DNA of 64,000 nucleotides from Gammaproteobacteria bacterium. Lineage in GTDB: Bacteria; Pseudomonadota; Gammaproteobacteria; Pseudomonadales; Porticoccaceae. Shown one piece after another: positions 46,067-55,200 of this stretch; position 1 is the first letter of the stretch, and each line of letters starts with the position of its first letter. A program made the translations under genes and the position numbers. The DNA lies in the NCBI GenBank assembly GCA_016191205.1, contig JACPPB010000017.1, forward strand, positions 1 to 64,000, written 5' to 3'. The notes under the pieces are model-generated. The model saw only the letters and a program-made list of their open reading frames with translations, searched no databases and was not told the DNA's origin.

Positions 46067-47518
46067 ATGCAGGGACTTCATTTCGATAACCGCTTTCACA
46101 GTCTGGGCGATGCCTTCTACACGGCGCTCGCGCCCACCGGGTTTGCCAATCCGCATCGGGTGGCGACGAATCCTGCGGCGGCGGAGTTGCTCGGCCTGGC
46201 GCCGGACGTGCTGGAGAGCCCGGAGTTCCTCGCCTGGGCCAGCGGCAATGTCACCGCGCCCGGCAGCGCGCCGCTCGCCATGGTCTACGCCGGCCACCAG
46301 TTCGGCGGGTACAGTCCGCAACTGGGCGACGGCCGCGGCCTGCTGCTCGGACAGGTGCGAACCCGCGCCGGCCTGCTCGATCTCCATTTGAAGGGTGCCG
46401 GCAAGACGCCCTACTCGCGCTTTGCCGACGGCCGCGCGGTGCTGCGCTCGACCATCCGCGAATACCTCGCCGGCGAAGCGCTCCATGGCCTCGGCATTCC
46501 CAGCACGCGCGCGCTCGCCATCATCGGCAGCGACGAGCCGGTACTGCGCGAGCAGGTGGAAGCCGGCGCCATGTTGATCCGGGTGGCGCGTACCCACATC
46601 CGTTTCGGTTCCTTCGAGTATTTTCATCACCGCCAGCGTCCCGATGCAGTGCGTGCGTTGGCCGACCATGTGATCGCCACCTATCTTCCCGAACTCGCGG
46701 CGGCCGCCCAACCCCATCTGGAACTGTTCCGCCACGCCGTGCACGCCACCGCGCGCCTGATCGCGCAGTGGCAGACCGTGGGTTTCTGCCACGGGGTGAT
46801 GAACACCGACAACATGTCGATTCTGGGCGAGACCCTCGACTTCGGGCCTTACGGTTTTCTGGACGCCTACGATCCCGGGCACATCTGCAATCACTCCGAC
46901 CACGAAGGCCGCTACGCCTACCACCGCCAACCGGCGATAGGGCTGTGGAACTGCAACGCCCTGGCGCACGGACTGAGTTCGCTGATCGCGGCCGAGGACC
47001 TGCGCACCGTGCTGCTGGAATACGAGCCGCTGCTGCTCGCGGAACTGCGCCGCCGCCAGCGCGACAAGCTGGGCCTGGCACTGGAACTCCCCGGCGATAC
47101 CGCCCTGATCGACGATCTGCTCGCCCTCCTTGCCAACGGCGGCGTCGACTACACGCTGTTTTTCCGCCACCTCTGCGACTTCGTGCCCGACGCGGCCAAC
47201 ACGCCACTGCGCGATCTGTGCCCCGATCGCGCCGCCTTCGCGGCCTGGGCGGCGCGTTACAGCACGCGGCTCGGCGCGGAAACCCGCGGCGCGCCAGAGC
47301 GCCGTGCCGCCATGCGGCAGATCAATCCCGCCCTTGTGCTGCGCAACTATCTGGCCGAAACCGCGATCCGCGCGGCGGTCGACCAGGGTGACTACCGCGA
47401 AATCGACAACCTGCGCCGGGCGCTGGCGCAGCCGTTCGAGCCGCCACCCGAATTCGCCCGCTACGCGGCGCCACCCCCGGACTGGGGCAGAGGCATCGCG
47501 GTCAGTTGTTCATCATGA
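46067..47518 (+). CDS. selO: Protein adenylyltransferase SelO (YdiU/UPF0061)
   Basis: A 483-residue pseudokinase-fold AMPylase. Signature blocks are YAGHQFGGYSPQLGDGRG, LHLKGAGKTPYSRFADGRAVLRSTIREYL, GVMNTDNMSILGETLDFGPYGFLD and QPAIGLWNCNALAHGL. The C terminus ends in VSCSS, the conserved tail whose cysteine is selenocysteine in eukaryotes. SelO AMPylates redox-related proteins such as glutaredoxin. The stop codon overlaps the start of the next gene (ATGA), giving translational coupling. Confidence 0.95.
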   Translation: MQGLHFDNRFHSLGDAFYTALAPTGFANPHRVATNPAAAELLGLAPDVLESPEFLAWASGNVTAPGSAPLAMVYAGHQFGGYSPQLGDGRGLLLGQVRTRAGLLDLHLKGAGKTPYSRFADGRAVLRSTIREYLAGEALHGLGIPSTRALAIIGSDEPVLREQVEAGAMLIRVARTHIRFGSFEYFHHRQRPDAVRALADHVIATYLPELAAAAQPHLELFRHAVHATARLIAQWQTVGFCHGVMNTDNMSILGETLDFGPYGFLDAYDPGHICNHSDHEGRYAYHRQPAIGLWNCNALAHGLSSLIAAEDLRTVLLEYEPLLLAELRRRQRDKLGLALELPGDTALIDDLLALLANGGVDYTLFFRHLCDFVPDAANTPLRDLCPDRAAFAAWAARYSTRLGAETRGAPERRAAMRQINPALVLRNYLAETAIRAAVDQGDYREIDNLRRALAQPFEPPPEFARYAAPPPDWGRGIAVSCSS

Positions 47519-49368
47519 AGGGCACGCCCCCGCCCCGCGCCCGCGTTCACCGCTTCGGCACCCTGCTGGCCCGCGGATTGCTGCTGACGTGCGCCCTGCT
47601 CGCGCCGAAAACCTACAGTGCCGACGTCGCCGTACCCCTGACGATCGACGGGCGCTACCTCGACAATGCCGTCGCATTCGCCCTCCACATGGACGCAGAG
47701 CGTCGCGCGACCCTGGCGGAGAACGCCTGCAACCGGGTCGAGGTCGCCGATCCCAAAGTCCATACCGACCAGGGATCGCTCGAAGTCGAGCTCAGGTTGG
47801 TGGTGACGACCGCGCTCGAGGTCATGGGCGAGTGCCGCGGTCCCGAGCCCTGGCACGGCCAGATGACCGTCGAACTCAGGCCCCGGACCGACGATTCCGG
47901 CCTTGCGGTGGTGTTCACGCCGCTCGGCGCGCAGGTGTGGCGTGGCGACGGCACCGAGGGTCTGCTGAGCCAGCCGGCGAAAGTGCTCGCGGAAAAACTG
48001 ATTCTGCCGCAACTGGGTCAGGTGCGGGTGGATCTGGCCGAGCCGCTGCGCGCCATCGACGCCCTGCTGGTGGAACTGCAAAAAACCGGCGCGGAAGCCC
48101 CGCCGCCGCTGGTGAAGCGCAGCCACATCCAGTCGCTTGCGGTACTCCCTGAAGGCTTGCGCGCCACGCTCGGTTTCGCGCTGGCACCCCGTCCGGTCGC
48201 CGCCGGCCCCGAACCGGTTCTCACCCCGGAAGAACTCGCCGAATGGGCGCGTGTCGAGGACGAGCTGGACGGCTTTCTGACCACCATCATCGCGATGCTC
48301 GCGGAAACAGCGGATTCGCGTGATCTGCGTTTCGAGCTGCTGGGCGTGCTGCTGGACGCGCGCTACGCCATCGCCCAGGCGCTCACCGAGAATCATCCGG
48401 GCGGCGATCCGGTGCGGAAACTGTTCGCCGATACCTGGGATCGCCTGCGCCCCCACCTTGCGACGCTCGCGCGCGCCAATCTGCCCGCGCTCGGCAACGA
48501 CTTGCACCTTGCCGGATTCATCGCCGGCGGCGACGCGCTGCGGGCACTCGACGGGCTCGGTCCGGAATACGGCATCGAGATCACCCGCGACGGCCTGCGC
48601 CGGCTCGCCCGCATGCTGCTCGCCGACGCCGCACCTGCTTCGTTCACGCCCTTGCCGCTGGAGGTGGACCAGCGACTGCGGAACCTGTTCTTGCTGGAAG
48701 ATCCCGAGACCAGTCGCGTCCGCCCGATGTTCCAGAATCTGGTGCAGTGGCTGGTGCCGGCGGCGCAGGCGGCCGAGTCCGCGCCGCGGCTCGAAACCAA
48801 GGTACCCCGCCCCGGGGAGATCGAGACCTACCTCAAACAGGTCGCCGCGATCCTGGACGACAAGGCCAACGCCCGCCTGGGCAAGGACTCCCATCTGCCG
48901 CTGCGTCTGGCCAAATCGTTCACTCCCCTGGTGCGCGCCACCGCCTGGAAGGAATCCTGCTGGCGCCAGTTCGTCGGTACCGCGGCGAAACCCGAGGTGC
49001 TGAAATCCCCCGTCGGAGCCGTCGGCATGATGCAGATCAACGGCCGCGTGTGGCGCGGGCTCTACGACCTCAAGCGCCTGAACGACGAGGCCGACTACAA
49101 CATCGCGGCGGGGACCGAGATTCTCGAACACTATCTGGTCGATTACGCCCTGCGGCGCGGCGAGAATCGGCGTCCCGGCGGCGACGACAACCTGATTCGC
49201 GCGACCTACGCCGCCTATAACGGCGGCCCCGGGCAGCTCTCCCGCTACCGGCGCACCGACACGCCGCAGTGGCAGCGCGCCATCGACAACGCCTTCTGGG
49301 ATCACTACCAGCAGATAAAGACGAAAGGCTGGCCGGATGTCACCAGTTGTTATCCGGAAGTCAGCTGA
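47515..49368 (+). CDS. Lytic transglycosylase (SLT domain) exported protein
   Basis: A 617-residue protein with an N-terminal signal peptide (LLARGLLLTCALLAPKTYSA). A long region of ~420 residues without a match I recognise follows, then a C-terminal SLT/goose-lysozyme fold: the catalytic glutamate in ATAWKESCWRQF, PVGAVGMMQINGRVW, YNIAAGTEIL and ATYAAYNGGPGQLSRYR. It would cleave murein in the periplasm. It is translationally coupled to selO (ATG overlapping TGA), an unusual partnership. Confidence 0.87.
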   Translation: MKGTPPPRARVHRFGTLLARGLLLTCALLAPKTYSADVAVPLTIDGRYLDNAVAFALHMDAERRATLAENACNRVEVADPKVHTDQGSLEVELRLVVTTALEVMGECRGPEPWHGQMTVELRPRTDDSGLAVVFTPLGAQVWRGDGTEGLLSQPAKVLAEKLILPQLGQVRVDLAEPLRAIDALLVELQKTGAEAPPPLVKRSHIQSLAVLPEGLRATLGFALAPRPVAAGPEPVLTPEELAEWARVEDELDGFLTTIIAMLAETADSRDLRFELLGVLLDARYAIAQALTENHPGGDPVRKLFADTWDRLRPHLATLARANLPALGNDLHLAGFIAGGDALRALDGLGPEYGIEITRDGLRRLARMLLADAAPASFTPLPLEVDQRLRNLFLLEDPETSRVRPMFQNLVQWLVPAAQAAESAPRLETKVPRPGEIETYLKQVAAILDDKANARLGKDSHLPLRLAKSFTPLVRATAWKESCWRQFVGTAAKPEVLKSPVGAVGMMQINGRVWRGLYDLKRLNDEADYNIAAGTEILEHYLVDYALRRGENRRPGGDDNLIRATYAAYNGGPGQLSRYRRTDTPQWQRAIDNAFWDHYQQIKTKGWPDVTSCYPEVS

Positions 49369-49384
49369 CTTCCCGCAGCGGACT

Positions 49385-49714
49385 TCAGCCGCCCAGGGAG
49401 CGGGAAAAAACCTGCAACACCGCGACGCCGGCCACGATCAGGGCGAGTCCGATCAGGGCCGCGACATCCAGGGTCTGGCCGAACAGTACCCAGCCGATCA
49501 CGGCGATCAGCGCGGTCCCGACTCCGGACCAGATGGCGTAGGCGACCCCCACCGGGACAACTTTCAGGGTCAGCGACAAAAAATAAAACGCGACCCCATA
49601 GCCCAGCACCACGAACAGCGCAGGCCAGGGCCGGGTGAAGCCTTCCGCTGCCTTCAGCGCCGAGGTGGCGACCACCTCGGCGACGATGGCCAGCGCGAGA
49701 TACAGCCAGTGCAT
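49385..49714 (-). CDS. Small multidrug resistance (EmrE/QacE) transporter
   Basis: A 109-residue, four-helix SMR protein. The essential membrane glutamate is E13 in YLALAIVAEVVATSALKAAEGF; the conserved AYAIWSGVGTALIAVIGWVLFGQ is present. The sequence favours the multidrug (Qac) branch over guanidine exporters, a call made on overall resemblance. It begins 19 bp after the O-methyltransferase gene ends, so both are probably co-transcribed. Confidence 0.92.
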   Translation of the reverse strand: MHWLYLALAIVAEVVATSALKAAEGFTRPWPALFVVLGYGVAFYFLSLTLKVVPVGVAYAIWSGVGTALIAVIGWVLFGQTLDVAALIGLALIVAGVAVLQVFSRSLGG

Positions 49715-49733
49715 GGCGCGCCGTTGCGGCCGG

Positions 49734-50396
49734 TCAGCGTTTGCGCAGCAGGCTGAGCCCGTCGCCGATGGGCACCAGGCTCAGGTCCACCCGCACATCC
49801 CGGTGGATACGGCGATTGAACGCCCGGATCGCGCGCGTGTCGGCATCGGCGGTCGCCGTATCCAGCACCCGGCCACCCCACAGCACGTTATCGACCACGA
49901 TCAGTCCGCCCGGCCGCAGCAGCGCCAGGCACTGTTCGTAGTAGCCGGCGTAGCCGGTCTTGTCGGCGTCGATGAAGGCGAGGTCGAAGCTGCCCGCGGC
50001 GCCCTCGGCGAGCAGCGTCGCCAGGGTTTCGGACGCGGGGGCAAGGCGCAGGTCGATGCGGTCGGCGACGCCGGCGCGGGCCCAGTATTCCCGCGCAATA
50101 CGGGTGTATTCGGCGCTGATGTCGCAGGCGATCAAACGGCCGTCGGCGGGCAGCGCGGACGCCACGCAGAGCGCGCTGTAGCCCGTGAAGACGCCGATCT
50201 CCAGCGCCTGCCGCACCCCGAGCAGGCGCGCCAGCAGCGTCATGAACTGACCCTGCTCGGGCGCAATCTGCATTCTGGCTTCCGGCATCTGGCGGGTGCG
50301 GTCGCGCAACTCCTGCAACAGATCCGACTCCCGCAGCGAGACCTCGAGCAGATACGTGTAAAGTTCGGGCGTGAGCTGGATGCTCTGATTGGACAT
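49734..50396 (-). CDS. Class I SAM-dependent O-methyltransferase
   Basis: A 220-residue enzyme of the caffeoyl-CoA/catechol O-methyltransferase family (PF01596). SAM motif EIGVFTGYSALCVASALP, the metal-binding FIDADKTGYAGYYEQC and PGGLIVVDNVLWGGRV are clear. Family members methylate catechols and similar hydroxylated compounds with Mg2+. It precedes the SMR efflux gene, suggesting modification and export of one compound, as inference. It is divergent from the disulfide-reductase fusion gene. Confidence 0.9.
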   Translation of the reverse strand: MSNQSIQLTPELYTYLLEVSLRESDLLQELRDRTRQMPEARMQIAPEQGQFMTLLARLLGVRQALEIGVFTGYSALCVASALPADGRLIACDISAEYTRIAREYWARAGVADRIDLRLAPASETLATLLAEGAAGSFDLAFIDADKTGYAGYYEQCLALLRPGGLIVVDNVLWGGRVLDTATADADTRAIRAFNRRIHRDVRVDLSLVPIGDGLSLLRKR

Positions 50397-50552
50397 GACG
50401 CGTTCCCGACCGGATGGGTTGGCACTCTAGCACCCTCGGTATCCGCGCGTAATCAATGCGGTCCGGGCCGCGACCACTGTATGCGGAGTTTGCCGCACCG
50501 ACCCCGGCATACCGACCCTCTCCTGCCGACAGTGACGGACCCGACGACGACC

Positions 50553-52694
50553 ATGACCAAACGTCTTGCCCTCTGGATGCTCGTCGGCCTGGCCGTGATC
50601 GCCTTTCTTGCGCTCGATCTCGGCCACTGGCTGTCATTCGAATATCTACAGAGCCAGCGCGCGACCCTGGTGGGTTACCGGGACGCGCATCCGTTCCTGT
50701 GTACCGCGTTCTTCTTCGCCCTGTATGTGGTGGCCACCGGTCTCTCGCTGCCCGGGGCGACCGTACTCACCCTCGCCGCCGGCGCCATCTTCGGCTTGCT
50801 GTGGGCGACGCTGCTGGTCTCCTTCGCATCGAGCCTTGGCGCCACCCTGGCGTTTCTGATCGCGCGTTACCTCGTTCGCGATCCCATCCAATCCCGCTAC
50901 GGAAGCCGTCTCCAGGCCATCGATGCCGGCATCGCCCGCGACGGCGCGTTTTACCTGTTCACCCTGCGGCTGGTGCCGCTGTTTCCATTCTTTGTCATCA
51001 ACCTGCTGCTCGGCCTGACCGCGATGCGCACCCGGACCTTCTACTGGGTGAGCCAGCTCGGGATGTTGCCCGCGACGCTGGTCTATGTGAACGCCGGTAC
51101 CCAGCTCGGCCAACTGGCGTCGCCCACCGGTATTCTCTCGCCGCAGTTGCTCGGCGCGTTCGCGCTGCTGGGCCTGTTTCCGCTGCTTGCCCGCACGCTC
51201 GTGGCGCGCATCCGGGCGCGACGCCAGTACGCGGACTTCGCCAAACCCAAACGTTTCGACCGCAACCTGATCGTGATCGGCGCCGGCAGCGCCGGCCTGG
51301 TGAGTGCCTATATCGCCGCAGCGGTGAAAGCGAAGGTCACGCTGATCGAAGCGCACCGGATGGGCGGCGACTGCCTCAATACCGGCTGCGTGCCTTCGAA
51401 AGCGCTGCTGCGCGCGGCGAAACTTGCCCACGAACTCGGCCGCGCCGAGGAATTCGGTTTCGCTGCCGTGCAGGCCGTGCCGGATTTCGCGCGGGTCATG
51501 GCCCGGGTGCGGGAAGTGATCCGGGCTGTCGAACCCCATGATTCGGTGGCGCGTTACGAAGCGCTCGGCGTCGAGTGCCTGCGGGGCCATGCCCGGCTGG
51601 TCGATCCCTGGACGGTGGAAGTCGATGGCCAGCGTCTGAGCGCGCCCAATATCGTGCTCGCCACCGGCGCGCGACCCTTCGTGCCACCGTTGCCCGGGCT
51701 CGCGGAAGCCGGCTATCTCACCTCCGACAACCTCTGGGAGCTGCGCGAACTGCCGCCGCGCCTGGTGGTGCTGGGCGGTGGTCCCATCGGCTGCGAACTG
51801 GCGCAGGCCTTCGCCCGCCTGGGCAGCAAAGTGACCCAGGTGGAGATGCTGCCGCGCCTGTTGATCCGCGAAGACCCCGAGGTATCGGACACCCTACAGG
51901 CGCGGTTTGCCGCCGAAGGCATCACTGTGCTGCTGGATACCCGGGCGATCCGCGTCGAGATGATCGCCGATCAAAAAACCCTGATCTGCGCCCGCGCCGG
52001 ACAGGAGCTCCGGATTCCCTGCGATCAGATCCTGGTCGCCGTGGGCCGCGCCGCCCGCCTCGAAGGTTATGGCCTGGAGGAACTCGGCGTGAAAACCGGC
52101 AAAACCATTGAAGTGAACGAATTCCTGCAAACCAGCTTTCCCAACATCTACGCCTGCGGCGATGTCGCCGGGCCCTACCAGTTCACCCACACCGCCGCCC
52201 ACATGGCCTGGTACTGCGCGGTGAACGCCCTGTTCGCGCCCTTGTTGAGACTGCGCGGCGGCAAGTTCCGGGTCGACTATTCGGTGATTCCCTGGGCCAC
52301 CTTCACCGACCCCGAAGTGGCGCGCGTGGGACTCAACGAGACCGAAGCGAAAGCGCGCGGCATTCCCCACGAAGTCACGCTATTTCCCCTGGCGGACCTG
52401 GATCGCGCCATCGCCGAGGGCGCCACCGAGGGCTTCGTCAAGGTGCTCACGGTACCCGGCCGCGACCGCATTCTGGGCGCCACCATCGTCGGGGCTCACG
52501 CGGGGGAACTGATCGCCGAATTCGTGCTGGCGATGCGCCAGCGCATCGGACTCAACAAGATCCTCGGCACCATCCACATCTATCCCACCCTGGCGGAAGC
52601 CGGCAAATACGCCGCCGGGCGCTGGAAACAGGCCCACCAGCCCGCGGCCCTGCTGCGCTGGGTGGCGCGCTTTCACCGCTGGCGACGGCGCTGA
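50553..52694 (+). CDS. TVP38/TMEM64 membrane domain fused to a mercuric-reductase-like flavoprotein disulfide reductase
   Basis: A 713-residue fusion. Residues 1-225 are a VTT/DedA-like membrane domain with ATVLTLAAGAIFGLLWATLL and the signature RLVPLFPFFVINLLLGLT. From residue ~237 a pyridine-nucleotide disulfide oxidoreductase follows: FAD motif VIGAGSAGLVSAY, redox CLNTGCVPSK (C274, C279), NAD motif LGGGPIGCELAQAF, GDVAGPYQFTH and the dimerisation domain with HIYPTLAEA. There is no N-terminal heavy-metal domain and no C-terminal vicinal cysteine pair, so mercury reduction is not supported. Electron transfer to a membrane or periplasmic thiol, perhaps the CPAC protein encoded next, is possible. 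Confidence 0.9.
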   Translation: MTKRLALWMLVGLAVIAFLALDLGHWLSFEYLQSQRATLVGYRDAHPFLCTAFFFALYVVATGLSLPGATVLTLAAGAIFGLLWATLLVSFASSLGATLAFLIARYLVRDPIQSRYGSRLQAIDAGIARDGAFYLFTLRLVPLFPFFVINLLLGLTAMRTRTFYWVSQLGMLPATLVYVNAGTQLGQLASPTGILSPQLLGAFALLGLFPLLARTLVARIRARRQYADFAKPKRFDRNLIVIGAGSAGLVSAYIAAAVKAKVTLIEAHRMGGDCLNTGCVPSKALLRAAKLAHELGRAEEFGFAAVQAVPDFARVMARVREVIRAVEPHDSVARYEALGVECLRGHARLVDPWTVEVDGQRLSAPNIVLATGARPFVPPLPGLAEAGYLTSDNLWELRELPPRLVVLGGGPIGCELAQAFARLGSKVTQVEMLPRLLIREDPEVSDTLQARFAAEGITVLLDTRAIRVEMIADQKTLICARAGQELRIPCDQILVAVGRAARLEGYGLEELGVKTGKTIEVNEFLQTSFPNIYACGDVAGPYQFTHTAAHMAWYCAVNALFAPLLRLRGGKFRVDYSVIPWATFTDPEVARVGLNETEAKARGIPHEVTLFPLADLDRAIAEGATEGFVKVLTVPGRDRILGATIVGAHAGELIAEFVLAMRQRIGLNKILGTIHIYPTLAEAGKYAAGRWKQAHQPAALLRWVARFHRWRRR

Positions 52695-52802
52695 AATGCG
52701 GCAAACAAGCCGGCACAGATGCTCGGGTGCTACGCTGGAGCGGCGCTACAATCAACTTCCGGCGCCCCGACCGCTCACCACCCCGCCGCAGGAGACTCTC
52801 CG

Positions 52803-53204
52803 ATGTCCGCACTTCCCGCCCGTCGCTTCTGGCTCGCCGCCCTGCTCGCGCTGGCGGCCGCGGCAGCGACCGCCGCGCCCTCGACCGGGCCCTACACCAA
52901 CCGGCGTTTCCAGGCCTTGCAGGACGAAAATGCCCTGATTCTGGTGGCCGTCACCGGACCCGGCTGCCCCGCCTGCCGGGCGCAGCGCGCGCTACTGGAC
53001 AGCTTCCAGAAGCAGCATCCGGAAGCCGACCTGAACATCCTGTGGGTCGACTACGATAACCAGAAGCGCGTGCTCAAGTATCTGAATGCAAGCATCGCCG
53101 GGACGCTGATCCTGTTTCGCGGCACCGAGCGACTCGGGTCGACGGTAGCGAAGATGCAGGAAGATGCGATCATCGCGCCGATCCTCCGCGCCGCCGAACG
53201 TTAA
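52803..53204 (+). CDS. Exported thioredoxin-like protein with CPAC active site
   Basis: A 133-residue protein with a signal peptide (RRFWLAALLALAAAAATAA) and a thioredoxin fold. The active site is C55-P-A-C58 in VTGPGCPACRAQRALL, and the cis-proline position is replaced in IAGTLILFRG (a Thr where TP is usual). CAGGAGAC precedes the ATG. It lies 108 bp after the membrane disulfide-reductase fusion on the same strand, so it is a candidate redox partner. Confidence 0.85.
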   Translation: MSALPARRFWLAALLALAAAAATAAPSTGPYTNRRFQALQDENALILVAVTGPGCPACRAQRALLDSFQKQHPEADLNILWVDYDNQKRVLKYLNASIAGTLILFRGTERLGSTVAKMQEDAIIAPILRAAER

Positions 53205-53248
53205 CCGCGCGGCGCACCGCCATTGGCCCGACGGCGCCGACCGCCGGT

Positions 53249-54346
53249 TCATTGCCCGGTGTCGGGTTTGTGCTCCGGCGGCTGCGGCTCAGGCGCGGTC
53301 GCCGCGACCGCCGCCGGCATCAGCGCCACGCCCTGACCGAGCATCACGCCGATCCAGCGGGTGCCGGGATCGCTCTCCAGCGCGATCTTGACCAGGATGG
53401 TGAGCGGAACCGAAAGCAGCATGCCGATCGGCCCCAGCACCCAGCCCCAGAACACCAGGGACAGGAACACCACCAGCGGCGACAGGTTGAGTCCGCGGCC
53501 CATCCAGCGCGGCTCCAGCACATTGCCAATCACCACATTGATGACGATCTGAACGCCGGCGGCGAGCCCCGCCGTCACCGGCCCGACCTGCACCAGCGCC
53601 AGCAGCACCGGCGGCGCCGCCGCCAGAATCGATCCGATGGTGGGCACGAAATTGAGCAGAAAGGTGAGCAGCGCCCACATCACCGGGTAGCCGACACCCA
53701 GCAGCCACAGCGCCAGCCCCACCAGCACACCGGTGAGCAGGCTGGTCAAGGTTTTGAGTCCGACGTAGTGATTGACGCTCTCGGTAAAGCGGCCGATCGC
53801 CGCGAGCGAATCGCGCGGCACGCTGCGCGCCTGGGCGAGCTTGTCGCGAAACCCCACCTGCTCGGCGAGGATGAACACCACGGTGATCAGGATCATGAAA
53901 CCGTTGGTGGTGATACCGCCGAGCGACGCCAGCGTATTGCCGGCAAGCTGCATCACCGCGCTGGGGTTGACGCTGTCGCGCCAGTCGCCGATATCGAAAA
54001 CCATCCCGCGTCCCGCGAGCCATTGCTGCAAGCCCGCCGTCATCTCGATGAGCCGCTTCTCATAGAACGGCAGATCGGTGCGGAAATCCCGGATCGAGGT
54101 GCCGACCAGGGTGCCCACCAGGGCGGCGGCGATGATGATCGCCAACACCATCACCGCAATGGCCGCCCAGCCCGGCAAGCCGCGCCCCTTGAGCCAGGCG
54201 ACCGGCGGCACGCAGATGAGCGCGATGAAAATGGACAGCAGGAAAGGCACCAGCAGCGAGGCTGCCGCCTTCATTCCGGCTACCACCACGATGAAGGCGG
54301 CGGTGTAGAGCAGAAACCGCGCGGCGACGGACAATCTGAAACCCAT
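53249..54346 (-). CDS. AI-2E family transporter (YdiK/PerM type)
   Basis: A 365-residue polytopic protein of PF01594. SLLVPFLLSIFIALICVPPVAWLKGRGLP starts the first helical pair; the hallmark C-terminal segments LNFVPTIGSILAAAPPVLLALV, VIGNVLEPRWMGRGLNLSPLVVFLSLVFWGWVLGPIGMLLSVPLT are intact. Family roles include autoinducer-2 export and Na+/H+ antiport; neither can be chosen here. The second of two close ATGs (54346) has correct AGGAG spacing. Confidence 0.92.
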   Translation of the reverse strand: MGFRLSVAARFLLYTAAFIVVVAGMKAAASLLVPFLLSIFIALICVPPVAWLKGRGLPGWAAIAVMVLAIIIAAALVGTLVGTSIRDFRTDLPFYEKRLIEMTAGLQQWLAGRGMVFDIGDWRDSVNPSAVMQLAGNTLASLGGITTNGFMILITVVFILAEQVGFRDKLAQARSVPRDSLAAIGRFTESVNHYVGLKTLTSLLTGVLVGLALWLLGVGYPVMWALLTFLLNFVPTIGSILAAAPPVLLALVQVGPVTAGLAAGVQIVINVVIGNVLEPRWMGRGLNLSPLVVFLSLVFWGWVLGPIGMLLSVPLTILVKIALESDPGTRWIGVMLGQGVALMPAAVAATAPEPQPPEHKPDTGQ

Positions 54347-54383
54347 GGTCATCTCCTGATGTTTTTTGCGCCCTGTCAGGCCA

Positions 54384-55163
54384 TTACCGCATCCACAGCA
54401 GACGCGCCGCGACGGCAACGGTGACCACCACGATCACCGGCTGCACCAGCCGGGTGCCGCGCCGGATCACCAGTCCCGACCCGAACCAGGCACCCAGCAT
54501 CTGGGCGGCGGCCATGGTCAGCGCCAGACCCCAGACCACCCGATCGGTCGCCGCAAACAGCAGCGCCGAGGTCCCGTTGATGGTCAGCACCAGCGCCTTG
54601 GTGTGAGCGGTGGCCTTGCGCAGGTTGTAGCCGCGCAGACTGACCAGCAGAAACGGAAAAACCGAGCCCATGCCGGGACCAAAGAAGCCGCCGTAGAAAC
54701 CCATTGCCGGCGCGCCAGCGTAGTCGAAAACGCGCGGCGACACCCGCCGGGGCGTGTCCTCGTCCCCAATTCGGGGCGAGATCAGGAAATACAGCGCGAT
54801 GGCGATCATCAGCAGCGGCAGCAGGGGTTCCAGCACGGCGTTCGACAGACGCTGGACAACCCAGGTGCCGAGCACCGCGCCGCCACTGGCCATCAGCAAT
54901 CCGGTGCGGGCGACGCGCAGATCCAGATGCCCGGAACGCACGAACTTGATGGTCGAGACGAGGGTGCCGAGCGCGCTCTGCACCTTGTTGCTCCCCAGCG
55001 CGGCCAGCGGCGGCAGACCGGCCCAGAGCAGTGCGGGCAGTGTGATGAGCCCACCCGCCCCGGCCATGGACGAAACAAAGCCGGCGCAGAAAGCCACGCC
55101 CACCAGCAGGCTGATCACTGGGATGGTCAGTTCCGGCATCAGGATGACAAACCCACCAATCAA
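54384..55163 (-). CDS. TauE/SafE family sulfite/organosulfonate exporter-like membrane protein
   Basis: A 259-residue, eight-helix protein. The repeated family motifs are GFVSSMAGAGGLITLPALLWAGLPPLAALGSNKVQSALGT in the first half and GFYGGFFGPGMGSVFPFLLVSLRGYNLRKATAHTKALVLTIN in the second. The family exports anions such as sulfite or sulfoacetate; the substrate here is unknown. An alternative ATG at 55139 would trim eight residues. It lies upstream of the AI-2E gene on the same strand with a short gap. Confidence 0.9.
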   Translation of the reverse strand: MIGGFVILMPELTIPVISLLVGVAFCAGFVSSMAGAGGLITLPALLWAGLPPLAALGSNKVQSALGTLVSTIKFVRSGHLDLRVARTGLLMASGGAVLGTWVVQRLSNAVLEPLLPLLMIAIALYFLISPRIGDEDTPRRVSPRVFDYAGAPAMGFYGGFFGPGMGSVFPFLLVSLRGYNLRKATAHTKALVLTINGTSALLFAATDRVVWGLALTMAAAQMLGAWFGSGLVIRRGTRLVQPVIVVVTVAVAARLLWMR

Positions 55164-55200
55164 CAGCCCGCGATGGTAGCAGAGCCCGTTCCGGCTCCGT

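Noticed and set aside
50553-52694. Mercuric reductase (merA) assignment
   Set aside because: No heavy-metal-associated domain, no C-terminal vicinal cysteines and no mer genes nearby; only the general disulfide-reductase fold is supported.
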